Source of the DNA: Pseudomonadota bacterium
Lineage (GTDB): Bacteria > Pseudomonadota > Gammaproteobacteria > Burkholderiales > Rhodocyclaceae
Length of the DNA stretch: 50,045 nt
Direction: 5' to 3'
Assembly: GCA_018262095.1 (NCBI GenBank)
Contig: JAGTRW010000054.1
Location: forward strand, 1 to 50,045
This document shows, in pieces, positions 7,405-17,217 of this stretch. Within the stretch, counting starts at the first letter, position 1. Each line of letters starts with the position of its first letter. Below the pieces are notes generated by a model. The model did no database searches and was not told the DNA's origin. It saw only the letters and a list, made by a program, of their open reading frames with translations. The position numbers and the translations under genes are program-made.

Positions 7405-8883
7405 CTAAGGCCTGACGACGCTCTTGTTGAGCGCGGCGATAGCGGACTCGAACTTGGCGAAACGCTCGTCGAGCTGCTTGAGCAGGCGTTTTTTCTCGTT
7501 CGCCGGCAGGAACGAATAGCGCAGGCCGTTGTACGAGAGTTTCTTGACTTCGGCGTAGTCGGGCTGGTAACGGCTGGCGAAAAGGACGTATTCGTTGGTC
7601 AGCGTGTTGCGCGAGACGCCCGCATCGTCGGTCGACAGCACCAACGGCACGGCGTACTTGCGGTATAGCGTAAGCGGATGCGATTGCCCCTTGACGCCGA
7701 GGATGAAGTCATTGCTGGTGAGGTTGATTTCGACCGGAAGGTCCTGATCGCGCATCGTTTTGATGATCGCCAGCGCGTTGGCTTCGTGCGCCAGATCGAT
7801 GCCGTGGCCGATGCGGTCGGCGCCGGCAATCGTCAGCGCCTGCTCGATATGAAATTTGAGCCCCTCGGGCGGAACCATGCCGAGCGCCAGTTCGCCTGCA
7901 TGCAGCGCGAGTTTGACCTGCGGGTATTGCGCCTTGAGGAAGCGGAACATCTTCATGTGCAGCGAGTAGTCGCGCATCGAAACGTTCTGGTTTTCAGCGC
8001 CGACGATGTTGACCCCGACGATCAGCGGGCTCGCGCTGGCGGCCTTGAAACCGGCGAGCAGCGAGGAAAAGACTTGCGACGGCGCGAGCAGGCGGACGAC
8101 GTAGGTCTGATAGCGCATGGTGAATCGCTCATCGTCGATGCCGGCGCTGCTCGCCTCGGTGCGCGCGACGTGATCGGCGATTTTCTGTTTGAAGGCCGGG
8201 TCGTTGTCCAGAGCGATCGCCTGCGAGCGGAAAATGGCGCTCAATGATTCGTCGTCGTCGCGCGCCTGCGCGACGGCCTGGTCGAAAGCATCGTTCGCTA
8301 TCGCCGGTGCCATCTTGAACATCGTTTCTATATAGCTGACGTTTTCGGCAATCGCGCGCTTCTTGATCGTCTGCAGGCCTTCGTCGAGATGCGTGCTGGA
8401 GACCGGGCCAAAATAGCCGAATGTCTCGAAGAACTGGCGGTCGGGTGGCGGCTGGAGCGCGCCGTGGTTGGCAAAATCCTTGCTCGACCAGCGCTGCAGC
8501 AGTTCGCGATAGAGCAAATCGTTGGCCACGATCTCTGCCGCTGACAGGCACTGGCGCGTCGCCGCGTCGAGTTGGCGCTGGGCGGTGATCAGTTCGGGAT
8601 CAGTCTGGATTCGGTAGCTTGTCTGGTCGATGCAAAAGCCTTGTCGTTCAACCCATTCAAGGTACTGCTCGGCGTAGATCGCTCCCGAGTAGTGGTGGTG
8701 CAGGTCGCCGCCCTTGGGCATTTGGCTGAAGAAGAGCGTCAGTTCGGCGAGCTCGACCGGGTCGGCGAGCAGTCTGGCCAAGTGGCGTGCGGTCAGTGTT
8801 TGATTGGTCGGCGGTGCAGCGTCAACGTGGGCGCCGCAGCACAGCGCGAGGATCAGCAGCAGGCGCAACAGGTAGGTTTTCAT
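7405..8883 (-). CDS. Exported adenosine deaminase family protein (ADGF-like)
   Basis: The 492-residue protein has a signal peptide (1-22, cleavage after VDA) and a metal-dependent deaminase TIM barrel. The zinc ligands and catalytic residues of the adenosine/AMP deaminase superfamily are present: H62 and H64 in LHHHYSG, H328 and E331 in HAGE, H360 in RIGHG, and D419-D420 in LSTDDAG. The extended N-terminal region and the MPKGGDLHHH context resemble the secreted ADGF/CECR1 group more than cytosolic Add. It probably deaminates adenosine or a related purine in the periplasm; the exact substrate is inferred. It is convergent with pldA, with 21 bp between stops. Confidence 0.87.
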   Translation of the reverse strand: MKTYLLRLLLILALCCGAHVDAAPPTNQTLTARHLARLLADPVELAELTLFFSQMPKGGDLHHHYSGAIYAEQYLEWVERQGFCIDQTSYRIQTDPELITAQRQLDAATRQCLSAAEIVANDLLYRELLQRWSSKDFANHGALQPPPDRQFFETFGYFGPVSSTHLDEGLQTIKKRAIAENVSYIETMFKMAPAIANDAFDQAVAQARDDDESLSAIFRSQAIALDNDPAFKQKIADHVARTEASSAGIDDERFTMRYQTYVVRLLAPSQVFSSLLAGFKAASASPLIVGVNIVGAENQNVSMRDYSLHMKMFRFLKAQYPQVKLALHAGELALGMVPPEGLKFHIEQALTIAGADRIGHGIDLAHEANALAIIKTMRDQDLPVEINLTSNDFILGVKGQSHPLTLYRKYAVPLVLSTDDAGVSRNTLTNEYVLFASRYQPDYAEVKKLSYNGLRYSFLPANEKKRLLKQLDERFAKFESAIAALNKSVVRP

Positions 8884-8931
8884 CGTACTTGTCCAAAAAA
8901 GGAGGGGGCTAGCGCGAATCGAATAGGCCGC

Positions 8932-10338
8932 TCAACCCCCCGGCGGGTGCCAGCCGCCGTCGGCGGCGATCAGCGCGTCGGCCGCAGCCGGCCCCCAGCT
9001 CTGGCGCGCGTAAGGCTCGACCTGCGGGTGGTCGACAAGCACCGGTTCGACGACCGACCACGCTGCTTCGACCGCGTCCTGGCGGATGAACAGCGCGCCG
9101 TTGCCGGCCATCGCGTCGCCGAGCAGCCGCTCGTAAGGCGTTTCCTCGCCAGGGCGTTCGTCGAGCAGAAAGAGCTCGCGTTGCTCGCCGATGAACTCCT
9201 TGCCGGCGAGTTTGACGCGCGCTGCGAGGGCGACCGCGGAACTGGGCGACAGGCGGAAACGCACGTAGTTGGCCAGCCCGTCGGCCGGCGCCGAGTCGGC
9301 GAACAGCCGCTGCGGCGGCGGTTTTAGCGCGACGATGACTTCGGCGGCAGTGCCCGCCAGGCACTTGCCCGAACGCACGTACCACGGCACGCCGGCCCAG
9401 CGCCACGAGTCGATCGACAGGCGCAGCGCGCAGAAAGTCTCGACGTCCGAGTCGGCGGCGACGCCCGCCTCGCGCCGATAGCCGTCGTATTGGCCGCGAA
9501 CCACGTCGGCGGGCTGTAACGGGCGCATGGCGTGAAAGACTTCGGCAGTTTTGTCGTGGATCGCGCCGTAGCCGCGATACGCCGGAGGTTCCATGGCGAG
9601 CAGCGCGACCAGTTGGAACAGGTGGTTCTGGATAACGTCGCGCAGGCAGCCGGCGGTCTCGTAAAACGCGCCGCGCCCCTCGACGCCGAAGTGCTCGGCC
9701 AGCGTGATCTGAACGCTGGCGACGTGATCGCGGTTCCAGATCGGCTCGAGGAACGAGTTGGCGAAACGGAAATAGAGGATGTTCATGATCGCTTCCTTGC
9801 CCAGGAAGTGATCGATGCGGAAGATAGCCTCTTCCGGGAAAACCGAGCGTGCGATACGGTTGAGTTCGCGCGACGACGCGAGGTCGCGGCCGAAGGGCTT
9901 CTCGACGATCAGGCGCGCCCCGTCGGCGAGGCCCGATGCCCCCAGCCCCTTGATCATCGTCTCGAACAGTGCCGGCGGGATCGCCAGGTAGTGCGCCGGA
10001 CGGCGCGCATCGCCGAGCGCCAGCTTGAGCGCGCTGTAGGTCGACGCCTCGTTGTAGTTGCCGCTGACGTAGGAGAGGCGCGAGAGCAACTGTTCGAGCG
10101 CGCGTGGGTCGTCGATGCCGCCGCTGCCACTGTATTCGCGGATGCTTTCGGTCGCCCGCCGGCGCAGCTCTTCGATGCTGAGCTTCGACGACGCGACGCC
10201 GATCACCGGAACACTGAGCGCGCCGCGCCTGGCCATGGCGTAGAGCGCCGGGAAGATCTTCTTGCGTGCGAGGTCGCCGGTCACGCCAAACAGCACCAGC
10301 GCGTCGGAATGTTCGGTGTCGCCTTCATTTTTGTACAT
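8932..10338 (-). CDS. zwf: Glucose-6-phosphate 1-dehydrogenase
   Basis: This 468-residue enzyme oxidises glucose-6-phosphate to 6-phosphogluconolactone with NAD(P)+, feeding the pentose-phosphate or Entner-Doudoroff routes. The Rossmann motif [10 protein letters not shown] is at residues 18-27, EKPFGRDL at 146-153 and the active-site signature RIDHFLGKE at 174-182. The length is slightly below the usual 480-500. No pgl, edd or gnd gene is next to it. It is divergent from the Aer-like receptor with a 326-bp intergenic region. Confidence 0.96.
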   Translation of the reverse strand: MYKNEGDTEHSDALVLFGVTGDLARKKIFPALYAMARRGALSVPVIGVASSKLSIEELRRRATESIREYSGSGGIDDPRALEQLLSRLSYVSGNYNEASTYSALKLALGDARRPAHYLAIPPALFETMIKGLGASGLADGARLIVEKPFGRDLASSRELNRIARSVFPEEAIFRIDHFLGKEAIMNILYFRFANSFLEPIWNRDHVASVQITLAEHFGVEGRGAFYETAGCLRDVIQNHLFQLVALLAMEPPAYRGYGAIHDKTAEVFHAMRPLQPADVVRGQYDGYRREAGVAADSDVETFCALRLSIDSWRWAGVPWYVRSGKCLAGTAAEVIVALKPPPQRLFADSAPADGLANYVRFRLSPSSAVALAARVKLAGKEFIGEQRELFLLDERPGEETPYERLLGDAMAGNGALFIRQDAVEAAWSVVEPVLVDHPQVEPYARQSWGPAAADALIAADGGWHPPGG

Positions 10339-10664
10339 CTTTGCGTCAGCCTTTCATGTTGGTCGGGGCGCTGCGTAACGGACAACGATCGATCCGCGAT
10401 CGCCAAGCTGCATTTTCCGCCAAGAGGATACGCCTTTCGATAGCGCTGCGCTGGATGCGAAAATCGTGCACGCAGAGCTGTTGGGAAAGGCCGCGCAGCA
10501 GGTATGATTCGTCCGGCGTTTTCGAGTTCTCCTGGGCGGCCAGGGGGCAAGCCTCGCAAGCCGTCGTACCCATCACAATGTGACGCTTCCAGCGCTTTGC
10601 TCGCCAGCCGTCCCCAGACCAGGAATGCCCGGAAACGAGCCTCCTAACGAAGAAAGATGCGATC
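10339..10664. other. Divergent intergenic region zwf / Aer-like gene, 326 bp
   Basis: No gene is supported here. The only structure I see is a CGATCG pair separated by 5 bp (10386-10402), 48 bp upstream of zwf, which could be an operator. The segment must carry both divergent promoters, but no clear consensus boxes are visible. Confidence 0.5.
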
Positions 10665-12299
10665 ATGAAAACGAACCTCCCGGTAACCCACGTTGAAACG
10701 CTTCTGCCCGAGGGCGAGTTCATCTACTCGAGCACCGATCTCAAGGGGGTGATCGTCGAGGCCAACGAGGCTTTTGCGAAGATCAGCAACTTCTCGCGCG
10801 AGCAAATGATCGGCCAGTCGCACAATATGGTGCGCCACCCCGACATGCCGCCCGAGGCCTTTGCCGACATGTGGCGCGACCTCAAGCTGGGACGGCCGTG
10901 GCGTGGCATCGTCAAGAACCGGCGTCAGGACGGCGGTTTTTACTGGGTCGTCGCCAACGTCTCGCCGGTGCGCGAGAACGGCCAAGTGGTCGGCTATCAA
11001 TCGGTTCGCGTCCGCCCGACGCGCGCTGAAATCGACGCGGCGCAGGACGCCTACCGGCGCATCAGCGCCGGCGACAAGTCGCTTGAGATCAAGAACGGGC
11101 GGGTGGTCAGGCATCGCGCGGCATGGCTCAACGCCTTCCTCTCGCTGCGCTCGCAAATGATGCTGGTCGGACTCGCCGCGCTGCTGCCCGCGATCGATGC
11201 GCTCAGCGATCAGCTCGGCGGTCCGACGCTGCCCGGCATTGCCGCGCTGCCGCTGGCCGTGTTGACGATTGCCTACGCGCTTTTCTTCCTGCTGATCTAC
11301 GCACCGCGCACCGCGCGTGACCTCAATATTGTTTCGGACTGGCTTGAACAGGTGTTGTCGACCGGCGACCTGCGCCATCGTCTCGATTTGCGCCGGCGCG
11401 ACGTGATCGGCAGCATCGCGCGCAAGGCCGACAAATTCGCCTCGTCGATCCAGGCGACCATCCAGGGAATCGCCGATACCGCGCAACAGGTCGCGGCAGC
11501 GACTGATGACGTTCAGGCGGGAGTCAAGAGTTCGCACGACTCGGCGGTCAAGCAGAGCGAGGCGACCTCGTCGGCCGCCGCGGCGATCGAAGAAGTCACC
11601 GTGTCGATCGGCGAGGTCGCCGCGCACGCGCGGTCGACGATGGAAACCGCGACGCAGACCGGCGAAGTGTCGCGCCAGGGAAGCGAGATCACGCGCAACG
11701 CCAGTCGCACCATCGAATCGTTGGCCAGTACCGTGCGCCATTCGGCCGAGCAGGTCGAGTCGCTGGGTCAGCGCTCCGTGGAGATTTCCCGCGTCACCGA
11801 AGTGATCAAGGAAATCGCCGACCAGACCAATTTGCTGGCGCTCAACGCGGCGATCGAAGCGGCACGCGCCGGCGAGCAGGGGCGCGGATTTGCGGTGGTT
11901 GCCGACGAAGTGCGCAAGCTCGCCGAACGCACGACGCGCGCGACGCAGGAAATTGCCGCGATGACGCAGAGCATTCAAGACGAAACGCAGACCGCCGTCG
12001 ACGGCATGCGCTCGGGCGCACAACAGGTCGCCGACGGCGTCGAACTGGTCAATGCGACCGAGGAATCGCTGCGCCAGATCAACGTCGAAATGACCAAAAC
12101 GACCGACATGGTCGGCGAGATTTCCAACGCCTCGGACGAGCAGCAGGCGGCGATGGTCGAAATGGCGCAGAACGTCGAGCGTGTCGCGATCATGACCGAA
12201 CAGAACGTCGCGGTGGTCAACCAGACCGGCGCCACCGTCGACTATCTGAACGCCGCCGTCGTTCGCATGCGCAAGGCGGTCCAGCAGTACGGCGTCTGA
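10665..12299 (+). CDS. aer: Aer-like PAS-containing chemoreceptor
   Basis: The 544-residue protein begins with a cytoplasmic PAS domain (about residues 20-120, with [20 protein letters not shown] and the conserved MVRHPDMP motif of Aer). Two membrane helices follow at about 160-215, then a HAMP-like region and a complete MCP signalling domain whose tip [20 protein letters not shown] is intact. Aer proteins bind FAD in the PAS domain and mediate energy or redox taxis; FAD binding is inferred from the family. Unlike the receptors at 2 and 988 it has no C-terminal tether pentapeptide (it ends QQYGV). It has its own promoter region opposite zwf. Confidence 0.92.
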   Translation: MKTNLPVTHVETLLPEGEFIYSSTDLKGVIVEANEAFAKISNFSREQMIGQSHNMVRHPDMPPEAFADMWRDLKLGRPWRGIVKNRRQDGGFYWVVANVSPVRENGQVVGYQSVRVRPTRAEIDAAQDAYRRISAGDKSLEIKNGRVVRHRAAWLNAFLSLRSQMMLVGLAALLPAIDALSDQLGGPTLPGIAALPLAVLTIAYALFFLLIYAPRTARDLNIVSDWLEQVLSTGDLRHRLDLRRRDVIGSIARKADKFASSIQATIQGIADTAQQVAAATDDVQAGVKSSHDSAVKQSEATSSAAAAIEEVTVSIGEVAAHARSTMETATQTGEVSRQGSEITRNASRTIESLASTVRHSAEQVESLGQRSVEISRVTEVIKEIADQTNLLALNAAIEAARAGEQGRGFAVVADEVRKLAERTTRATQEIAAMTQSIQDETQTAVDGMRSGAQQVADGVELVNATEESLRQINVEMTKTTDMVGEISNASDEQQAAMVEMAQNVERVAIMTEQNVAVVNQTGATVDYLNAAVVRMRKAVQQYGV

Positions 12300-12307
12300 G
12301 CCGGCGC

Positions 12308-12718
12308 TCAGCGCGTCCGCCGAGCGTCGAGGCTCCAGCCGCCGGCGCCGTTGGCCGCCAGCACCAGCAAGCCACCGACCACCGCGATGTTCTTCATGAA
12401 CAGCAGTTGGGTGACGAACTGCTGCGCCGCGGGTGCGGCCCAATAGGCGTGAAAGAAGAACGAGGCGACCAGCGTAAATAAGGCCAGCACCAGTGCCGCG
12501 ATGCGCGTGCCGAATCCGGCCAGCAGCGCTAGGCTGCCCAGGATCTCGACGGCGAGCGCCAGGGCGGCGCCGAGCGTCGGCGCCGGCAGGCCGACCGAAG
12601 CGATATAGCCGACGGTGCCGGAAAAGCCCGTGAGCTTGCCGATTCCGGCGGGCAGGAACAAGGCGACAAAGAGCAGGCGGCCGATCAGCGAGAGGGTGTT
12701 TTGAATTGAAGTGGACAT
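12308..12718 (-). CDS. DoxX family membrane protein
   Basis: The 136-residue protein has four hydrophobic segments and the DoxX/YphA pattern RLLFVALFLPAGIGKL, followed by VEILGSLALLAGFGTRIAA across two helices. DoxX-family proteins are small inner-membrane proteins often linked with redox or thiol metabolism; the precise role is unknown. The ATG at 12718 has AAGGAA upstream. It lies 81 bp downstream of the F420-reductase-like gene on the same strand, with a strong hairpin between them. It is convergent with the Aer-like gene. Confidence 0.88.
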   Translation of the reverse strand: MSTSIQNTLSLIGRLLFVALFLPAGIGKLTGFSGTVGYIASVGLPAPTLGAALALAVEILGSLALLAGFGTRIAALVLALFTLVASFFFHAYWAAPAAQQFVTQLLFMKNIAVVGGLLVLAANGAGGWSLDARRTR

Positions 12719-12763
12719 CGTGGATTCCTTGAAAACGAGATCGATTGGGAAAATGCCTTGCGT

Positions 12764-12790
12764 CATTGCCGGGGCGTCGCCCCGGCAATG
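12764..12790. terminator. 12-bp perfect hairpin between oxidoreductase and doxX genes
   Basis: CATTGCCGGGGC pairs perfectly with GCCCCGGCAATG around a 3-base loop, 9 bp after the oxidoreductase stop codon. It lacks a T run but is stable enough to attenuate transcription into the DoxX gene or to protect mRNA ends. Confidence 0.6.
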
Positions 12791-12799
12791 AACGATGGC

Positions 12800-13432
12800 T
12801 CAGGCGCGGCTGATCCAGGTCGGCGCGATCGAGGTACCCAGGCCCGCGCCGTAAGCCAGGTAGATGTTGAGGCCGGCGAGCGGTTCGAGGTAACGCGCGT
12901 TCTTCAGCCCGCCGGCATCGATCGTCGCAAAGCCCATGCTTTCGGCGAGCGTCTTGGCGGCGTCTTTGCCGCGCAGGCTGTCGCTGGCGACGAAAACCGG
13001 CACCGTTTGACCGTTGCCGAAGTCGGCGCCTTCGCCCAGCACCTGCGCCAGGACGGTGTTGAAGGCCTTGACGATTTCTACGCCGGGCAAGGCCTTGGCG
13101 ATTTCTTCGGCGGCCGAAGTGCTGTAGCCGAGCGTCAATCCCATGTAATCGGCAGTCAGCGGGTTGCTGATGTCGATCACCACCTTGCCGGTGAGATCGC
13201 CGGCGCTCTGCAAGGCATCGACGGCGTCGCCGTAGCCGGTGGCGAGGATCAGGACGTCGGCCGAAGCCGCCGCGTCGGCGATGGCGATGGCGCCCACCCC
13301 GGTGTGGGCGGCGGCAAGCGCCTGCGCTTTTTCAAGGTGGCGTGCGGTGACGCTGACCTGATGGCCGGCGCGCGCGAGTTGTTTGACGAAGGCCGAGCCC
13401 ATGTTGCCGGTGCCGATAACGGTGATTTTCAT
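12800..13432 (-). CDS. NADPH-dependent F420 reductase-like oxidoreductase
   Basis: This 210-residue protein has a Rossmann fold with GTGNMG at residues 7-12, VVIDISNP in the middle and VEIVKAFNTV afterwards, the pattern of the NADP-dependent F420-reductase (NpdG) family. Betaproteobacteria generally lack F420, so it probably acts on another cofactor or substrate with NADPH; this is inference. The ATG at 13432 has AAGGAAGATC upstream. Two inverted repeats lie within 65 bp before the start, suggesting a dedicated redox-responsive regulator. It precedes doxX. Confidence 0.85.
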   Translation of the reverse strand: MKITVIGTGNMGSAFVKQLARAGHQVSVTARHLEKAQALAAAHTGVGAIAIADAAASADVLILATGYGDAVDALQSAGDLTGKVVIDISNPLTADYMGLTLGYSTSAAEEIAKALPGVEIVKAFNTVLAQVLGEGADFGNGQTVPVFVASDSLRGKDAAKTLAESMGFATIDAGGLKNARYLEPLAGLNIYLAYGAGLGTSIAPTWISRA

Positions 13433-13748
13433 GATCTTCCTTTGAGTCGTTTAAGTGGGTCTGTATTGCAGACCGTGCACTCGCTGTGCAGTGCATGGCG
13501 TGGACTCTATTGAATCTTCGGAAGATGATAAACACTCTGATGTGGTATTAATTATTTCACTTTAAGGGATAGTCTGTCGATTCTTGGCGTTGCAGACTTT
13601 CTCTGCAGCGGTCGACGCCGGCCGCTTCGGCATTCTTCATCTGACACCGTTATGCGACGAGTTCATGGCGATACACGCCAAGCAGGCGCTCGACGCGATC
13701 GTCGCCGGACGCGCCGGGGCCTCGCCCGGCGTCGCTCGATTTGACGCG
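13433..13748. other. Intergenic region upstream of the oxidoreductase gene, 316 bp
   Basis: The half nearest the oxidoreductase holds two inverted repeats (13458-13474 and 13476-13495) and an AT-rich stretch at 13520-13565 suited to a minus-strand promoter. The other half (13584-13748) has an open frame on the plus strand with a TTG start but no family resemblance and no ribosome site; I do not call it a gene. Confidence 0.5.
13458..13495. promoter_or_regulatory. Tandem inverted repeats, candidate operator
   Basis: GGTCTG-N5-CAGACC (13458-13474) is followed immediately by TGCACT-N8-AGTGCA (13476-13495). Both are perfect and lie 26-63 bp before the oxidoreductase start, where a repressor or LysR-type activator of reductase genes would bind. 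No regulator gene is adjacent. Confidence 0.5.
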
Positions 13749-15374
13749 CTACACCGCGTGTTCGTGGGTCTTGAAGCCGGCCAGCGCCGTTGACATCGTC
13801 TGCGAAACGCCTTCAAGCTGGGTGGCGATCGTCGCTGCGATATCCATCTGATTGGCCGTACTGTCGCCCGAGATGGCCAGCGATTCCATGCTCTGCGCGA
13901 TATCCTGGGACGCTGCCGACTGCTCAGCGACCATGTTGGCGACCTCGTCCGAGCCGACGGCGACATCGGTGATCAAAGCGTCGATTTCATTGAGGCTGAG
14001 TTGTACCTTGGACATTCGCTCGACGCAGTCGCGCAGCGCCTCTTCGCTGCCGGCCATGGCCATCGATACCTTGTCGGATTGTTCGCCGAGGTGTCCCGTG
14101 TTTTCGCGAATCGAGCTCGCCGTTTGGTCCGATCGCGTCGCCAATTTACGAACCTCGTCAGCGACCACGGCAAAGCCTCTTCCCTGTTCTCCGGCTCGCG
14201 CCGCTTCAATCGCGGCGTTAAGCGCCAGCAGGTTGGTCTGACTGGCGATTTCGGAAACCAGGGCCACCAGATCGTTGATTTTGCCGACGTCGTTGATGAA
14301 CGATTGGGTCATTTCGCTGACCGCGGCAATCGAGTTTTGGGTATTGTTTAACGAAACGGACAGACTTGTCAGATCGACGACCCCTTGCTCGGTCCGTTGC
14401 TTGACCGACTGCGAGGACTCCTTGGCGTGCGCGGCGTGTCCGGCGACCTCGTTGATTGACACCGAGATTTGTTCGACAGAAGCCGCCACCTGGCTGGTCA
14501 CGTCTTGTTGCGAGTGTGCCTGCTGGTTGGTCTGGTGCACGACCGATCCCAGGCTATGGGCTGAAGACCCCATCTGACCGGCCTCTGCCTTGAATTCGAT
14601 GAACATATTGTGCAGCTTGCCCAGGAAGACGTTGAACGCTGTGGCCACGTGCGCCAGTTCGTCGCCGCTCGAATCGTCAAGGCGCACCGTCAGGTCGCCC
14701 TTGCCGCTGGCCAGCCCTTGCGCCATGGCAAGGAAGGCGCGCAGACGATTCGAGACGATGGTGCGAATCGCGTAGGCCAGGCCGATCGCCAGCAGCACGA
14801 TGCCGACGAGGCCCACGCCGATCAAGACATAGACCATCTGGTGGGCCAGTTCGAGCATCTCGTCAGCCGAACTGTAGTCGATGCCGACGAAGATCGCGCC
14901 GCGGGTGCCGTTGGCGAACGAGACGGGCAGGTAGCTGGCCATATGCAGCCGCTGAAACAGGGTGACTTGTCCGGAGAACTCGCTCCCGGCGGCGAGCGCC
15001 GTGGCTGCCGCCGAGCCGGGGTCGAGTGCCGTACCGATGGCGCGGCTGCCATCTTCTTTTTTCAAGGTGGTGGCGGCGCGCACGTATTGGCCGCCCTTGA
15101 AGACGAACAAGGTGGCGACTGTCTTGCCGCCATTCGACGAGGCGTCGAGCAGGTCCGCCTTGGACAGCGCTTGTTCTGTCCATTGCGCTTCGTCGTTGAA
15201 CAGCCCTTTCAATGAGTGCGCCAGCGCGCTGGTCTGCGAAGCCAGCGCTTTGTCCGTCAGTTGCGGAATCATCGAGACTTGAATGAAGCTGACGATGGCG
15301 GCGATCACGATCGCCGCCGAAATACACGACCAGAACAGCAATTTACTCGAAATGGATTTGTTGAGGCTTATCAT
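13749..15374 (-). CDS. Methyl-accepting chemotaxis protein with periplasmic Cache-type domain
   Basis: The 541-residue receptor has TM1 at about residues 12-34, a periplasmic domain of about 145 residues resembling single-Cache domains (with the [20 protein letters not shown] and GTALDP pattern), TM2 at about 181-203, a HAMP domain to about 257 and a full MCP signalling domain. The hairpin tip [20 protein letters not shown] is intact. The C-terminus is KTHEHAV, without a tether pentapeptide. It would sense a small extracellular ligand and signal to CheA; the ligand is unknown. A 6-bp-arm inverted repeat lies 15 bp upstream of the start. Confidence 0.93.
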   Translation of the reverse strand: MISLNKSISSKLLFWSCISAAIVIAAIVSFIQVSMIPQLTDKALASQTSALAHSLKGLFNDEAQWTEQALSKADLLDASSNGGKTVATLFVFKGGQYVRAATTLKKEDGSRAIGTALDPGSAAATALAAGSEFSGQVTLFQRLHMASYLPVSFANGTRGAIFVGIDYSSADEMLELAHQMVYVLIGVGLVGIVLLAIGLAYAIRTIVSNRLRAFLAMAQGLASGKGDLTVRLDDSSGDELAHVATAFNVFLGKLHNMFIEFKAEAGQMGSSAHSLGSVVHQTNQQAHSQQDVTSQVAASVEQISVSINEVAGHAAHAKESSQSVKQRTEQGVVDLTSLSVSLNNTQNSIAAVSEMTQSFINDVGKINDLVALVSEIASQTNLLALNAAIEAARAGEQGRGFAVVADEVRKLATRSDQTASSIRENTGHLGEQSDKVSMAMAGSEEALRDCVERMSKVQLSLNEIDALITDVAVGSDEVANMVAEQSAASQDIAQSMESLAISGDSTANQMDIAATIATQLEGVSQTMSTALAGFKTHEHAV

Positions 15375-15735
15375 TTTTATTCCCTGTTAGACAAACGCTT
15401 GTCTTGCTGATTACCGAATTCCGGCCCGCGGGGCCTTCAAACCTGGGCAACTCGCCGTCGGCGCGACGCGGTCCATCCGTCGAAAAGCAGCCTGCAGCGT
15501 CGGAGCGAGACTGCGCAGATAGACGCTGGCTCCTTTGCTAAGCAAGCGCAGTATCGAAGGCTCGTCGTGTATTCGCAACACGAAGCTGCCAAAAGTGAGA
15601 GCGCTTGTGTCAGTTTGTAACAATTCGCTCAAATTTGACCAAGCCGGGAACGCTGCCGCCTGGCCCTGCCGGGCGGTTTGAATGGTCGTGGCCGATGCGC
15701 TGGGGGCTAAAGCAGAATTCTGGCCGAGCCCGCAC
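15375..15735. other. Intergenic region between VIT and MCP genes, 361 bp
   Basis: No gene is supported. An inverted repeat lies at 15389-15404 beside the MCP start. An imperfect CCGCC/GGCGG hairpin at about 15656-15678 could end the VIT transcript. A minus-strand frame (15411-15632) opens with TTG and has no recognisable features. Confidence 0.5.
15389..15404. promoter_or_regulatory. Inverted repeat AGACAA-N4-TTGTCT
   Basis: A perfect 6-bp-arm inverted repeat starts 15 bp upstream of the Cache-type MCP ATG. It would lie in the 5' leader, as an operator or RNA hairpin near the ribosome site. Confidence 0.4.
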
Positions 15736-16437
15736 TCAAACGACTGCGCCGAACAGCGCGCCGACGCCGGCGGTGCTGGCCATCGCCAGCGCTCCCCAGA
15801 AGGTGACGCGCCTGGCGCCGACCAGCAGGCTGGCGCCGCCGGCGCGCGCGGCGACGGCGCCGAGCAGCGCGAGGAAGACCAGCGCGGTGGTCGCGACGCA
15901 GGGGATCAGCAGCCAGCCGGGCGCCAGCGCGCAGACCGCCAGCGGCAGCAGCGCGCCGATTGCGAAGCTGGCGGCCGACGATAGCGCTGCCTGCACTGGC
16001 TGTGCGGCGAGCGTTTCGGAAATGCCCAGTTCGTCGCGCGCGTGCGCACCCAGCGCGTCGTGCTGCATCAACTGGGTGGCAACCTGTTGCGCGAGTTCGG
16101 GCGCCAGTCCGCGCATGACATAGATCGCCGCCAGTTCGCGGTGTTCGGCGCCGGGATTGTCTTCGAGTTCGGCGCGTTCGCGCGCCAGGTCAGCGTTCTC
16201 GGTATCGGCCTGCGAATGGACCGAGACATATTCGCCGGCGGCCATCGACATGGCGCCGGCGACCAGCGCCGCGACACCGGTGAGCAGGATGCTGGACTGA
16301 CTGGCGCTGGCCGCAGCGACGCCGACCACCAGGCTGGCCGTCGACACGATGCCATCGTTGGCGCCGAGTACTGCGGCGCGCAGCCAGCCGATGCGATCGG
16401 TACGGTGACGTTCGGTATGGCGGCGTGGCGAAATCAT
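15736..16437 (-). CDS. VIT family Fe2+/Mn2+ transporter
   Basis: This 233-residue membrane protein belongs to the VIT1/CCC1 family. The first helix carries GANDGIVSTASLVVGV and the second carries GAMSMAAGEYVSVHSQAD, both diagnostic; a hydrophilic metal-binding region (about 75-140) and three more helices follow. It would export or sequester Fe2+ or Mn2+ across the inner membrane. It lies 102 bp downstream of the Rieske gene on the same strand, so it may be the last gene of the suf transcription unit or a separate iron-homeostasis gene. Confidence 0.9.
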   Translation of the reverse strand: MISPRRHTERHRTDRIGWLRAAVLGANDGIVSTASLVVGVAAASASQSSILLTGVAALVAGAMSMAAGEYVSVHSQADTENADLARERAELEDNPGAEHRELAAIYVMRGLAPELAQQVATQLMQHDALGAHARDELGISETLAAQPVQAALSSAASFAIGALLPLAVCALAPGWLLIPCVATTALVFLALLGAVAARAGGASLLVGARRVTFWGALAMASTAGVGALFGAVV

Positions 16438-16539
16438 GGTCTGATCACTTCTGGGCGTTGTTTGGCCGCGGTGTCTGTCGGCGGAACGGCCATTGTAGCG
16501 GGTCGGGCGAGGTGCGGTGGTCGCCGTCGGGCCGAGCGG

Positions 16540-16860
16540 CTAATCCCAGCGCGCGTCGCGCACCTGAACCATGCCGTTCTCGATGCGTAGCGCAAAGGTC
16601 GCGAGCGGCTCGTAGGCGGGCGGCGTCAGGACCGCGCCGGTCTTGATCGAAAAACGCGCGCCGTGGCGCGGGCAGACGATTTGCTCGCCGTCGAGCGCGC
16701 CGCCGGTCAGCGTGCCGCCGTCGTGCGTGCACTGGTCCTCGATCGCGTAGTACTCGCCGGCAAGATTGAAGACGGCGACCTGGGTTCCGTCGACATCGAG
16801 CGAACGATATTCGCCGATCGCGAAATCGTGCTGGGGAGCGACATCAATCCAGTCCGACAT
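16540..16860 (-). CDS. Rieske [2Fe-2S] ferredoxin-like protein of the suf operon
   Basis: The 106-residue soluble protein is a single Rieske domain. The cluster ligands are C44 and H46 in CTH and C63 and H66 in CPRH. It resembles the ferredoxin subunits of non-heme iron oxygenases, but no oxygenase is encoded nearby. It starts 9 bp after the sufT stop and has GGAGA before the ATG, so it is co-transcribed with suf genes. It may supply electrons during cluster assembly or be a client of the system; this is inference. Confidence 0.9.
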   Translation of the reverse strand: MSDWIDVAPQHDFAIGEYRSLDVDGTQVAVFNLAGEYYAIEDQCTHDGGTLTGGALDGEQIVCPRHGARFSIKTGAVLTPPAYEPLATFALRIENGMVQVRDARWD

Positions 16861-16869
16861 GCTATCTCC

Positions 16870-17214
16870 TCACAATAAGCCGAGTTGCAGTTTGACGTGC
16901 TCGGGAATGAGCTCCATGCTCCAGGGCGGTTCCCAGACCAGCGTGACATGGACTTCGCTGACGCCTGGCACTTCGCGCAGGCGATCCTCGACGGTCCCCG
17001 GAAAGGTCTCGGCGACCGGGCAGCCCGGCGCCGTCAGCGTCATGCCGATGGCGATGCGTCCTGGCGGATCGATTTCGAGCGCGTAAATCAGGCCCAGGTC
17101 GTAGATGTTGACTGGGATTTCCGGGTCGTAGATGGTGCGCAAGGCGGCGATCAGTGCTTCGCGCAACTGCGGGGTTTGCTCGTTGGCGACGGCATCGGGT
17201 GACTGGATATTCAT
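16870..17214 (-). CDS. sufT: Fe-S cluster assembly/maturation protein SufT (DUF59/MIP18 family)
   Basis: The 114-residue protein is a DUF59 domain with the family blocks AALRTIYDPEIPVNIYDLGL, MTLTAPGCPVA (conserved cysteine) and VHVTLVWEPPWS. SufT supports maturation of Fe-S proteins under high demand. The ribosome site GGAG lies within the 3' end of sufU, and only 3 bp separate the two genes. The position directly after sufU is the usual suf arrangement. Confidence 0.92.
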   Translation of the reverse strand: MNIQSPDAVANEQTPQLREALIAALRTIYDPEIPVNIYDLGLIYALEIDPPGRIAIGMTLTAPGCPVAETFPGTVEDRLREVPGVSEVHVTLVWEPPWSMELIPEHVKLQLGLL

Positions 17215-17217
17215 CGC

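Noticed and set aside
10644-12788. Minus-strand open frame of about 714 codons opposite the Aer-like gene
   Set aside because: It is Arg/His/Gly-rich with no domain, fully antisense to a clear receptor gene; GC-rich codon bias leaves this frame open by chance.
13584-13793. Possible 69-codon gene with a TTG start
   Set aside because: No ribosome site, no family resemblance, and it overlaps the 3' end of the Cache-type MCP on the other strand.
15411-15632. Possible 73-codon minus-strand gene with a TTG start
   Set aside because: No ribosome site or conserved features; probably chance.
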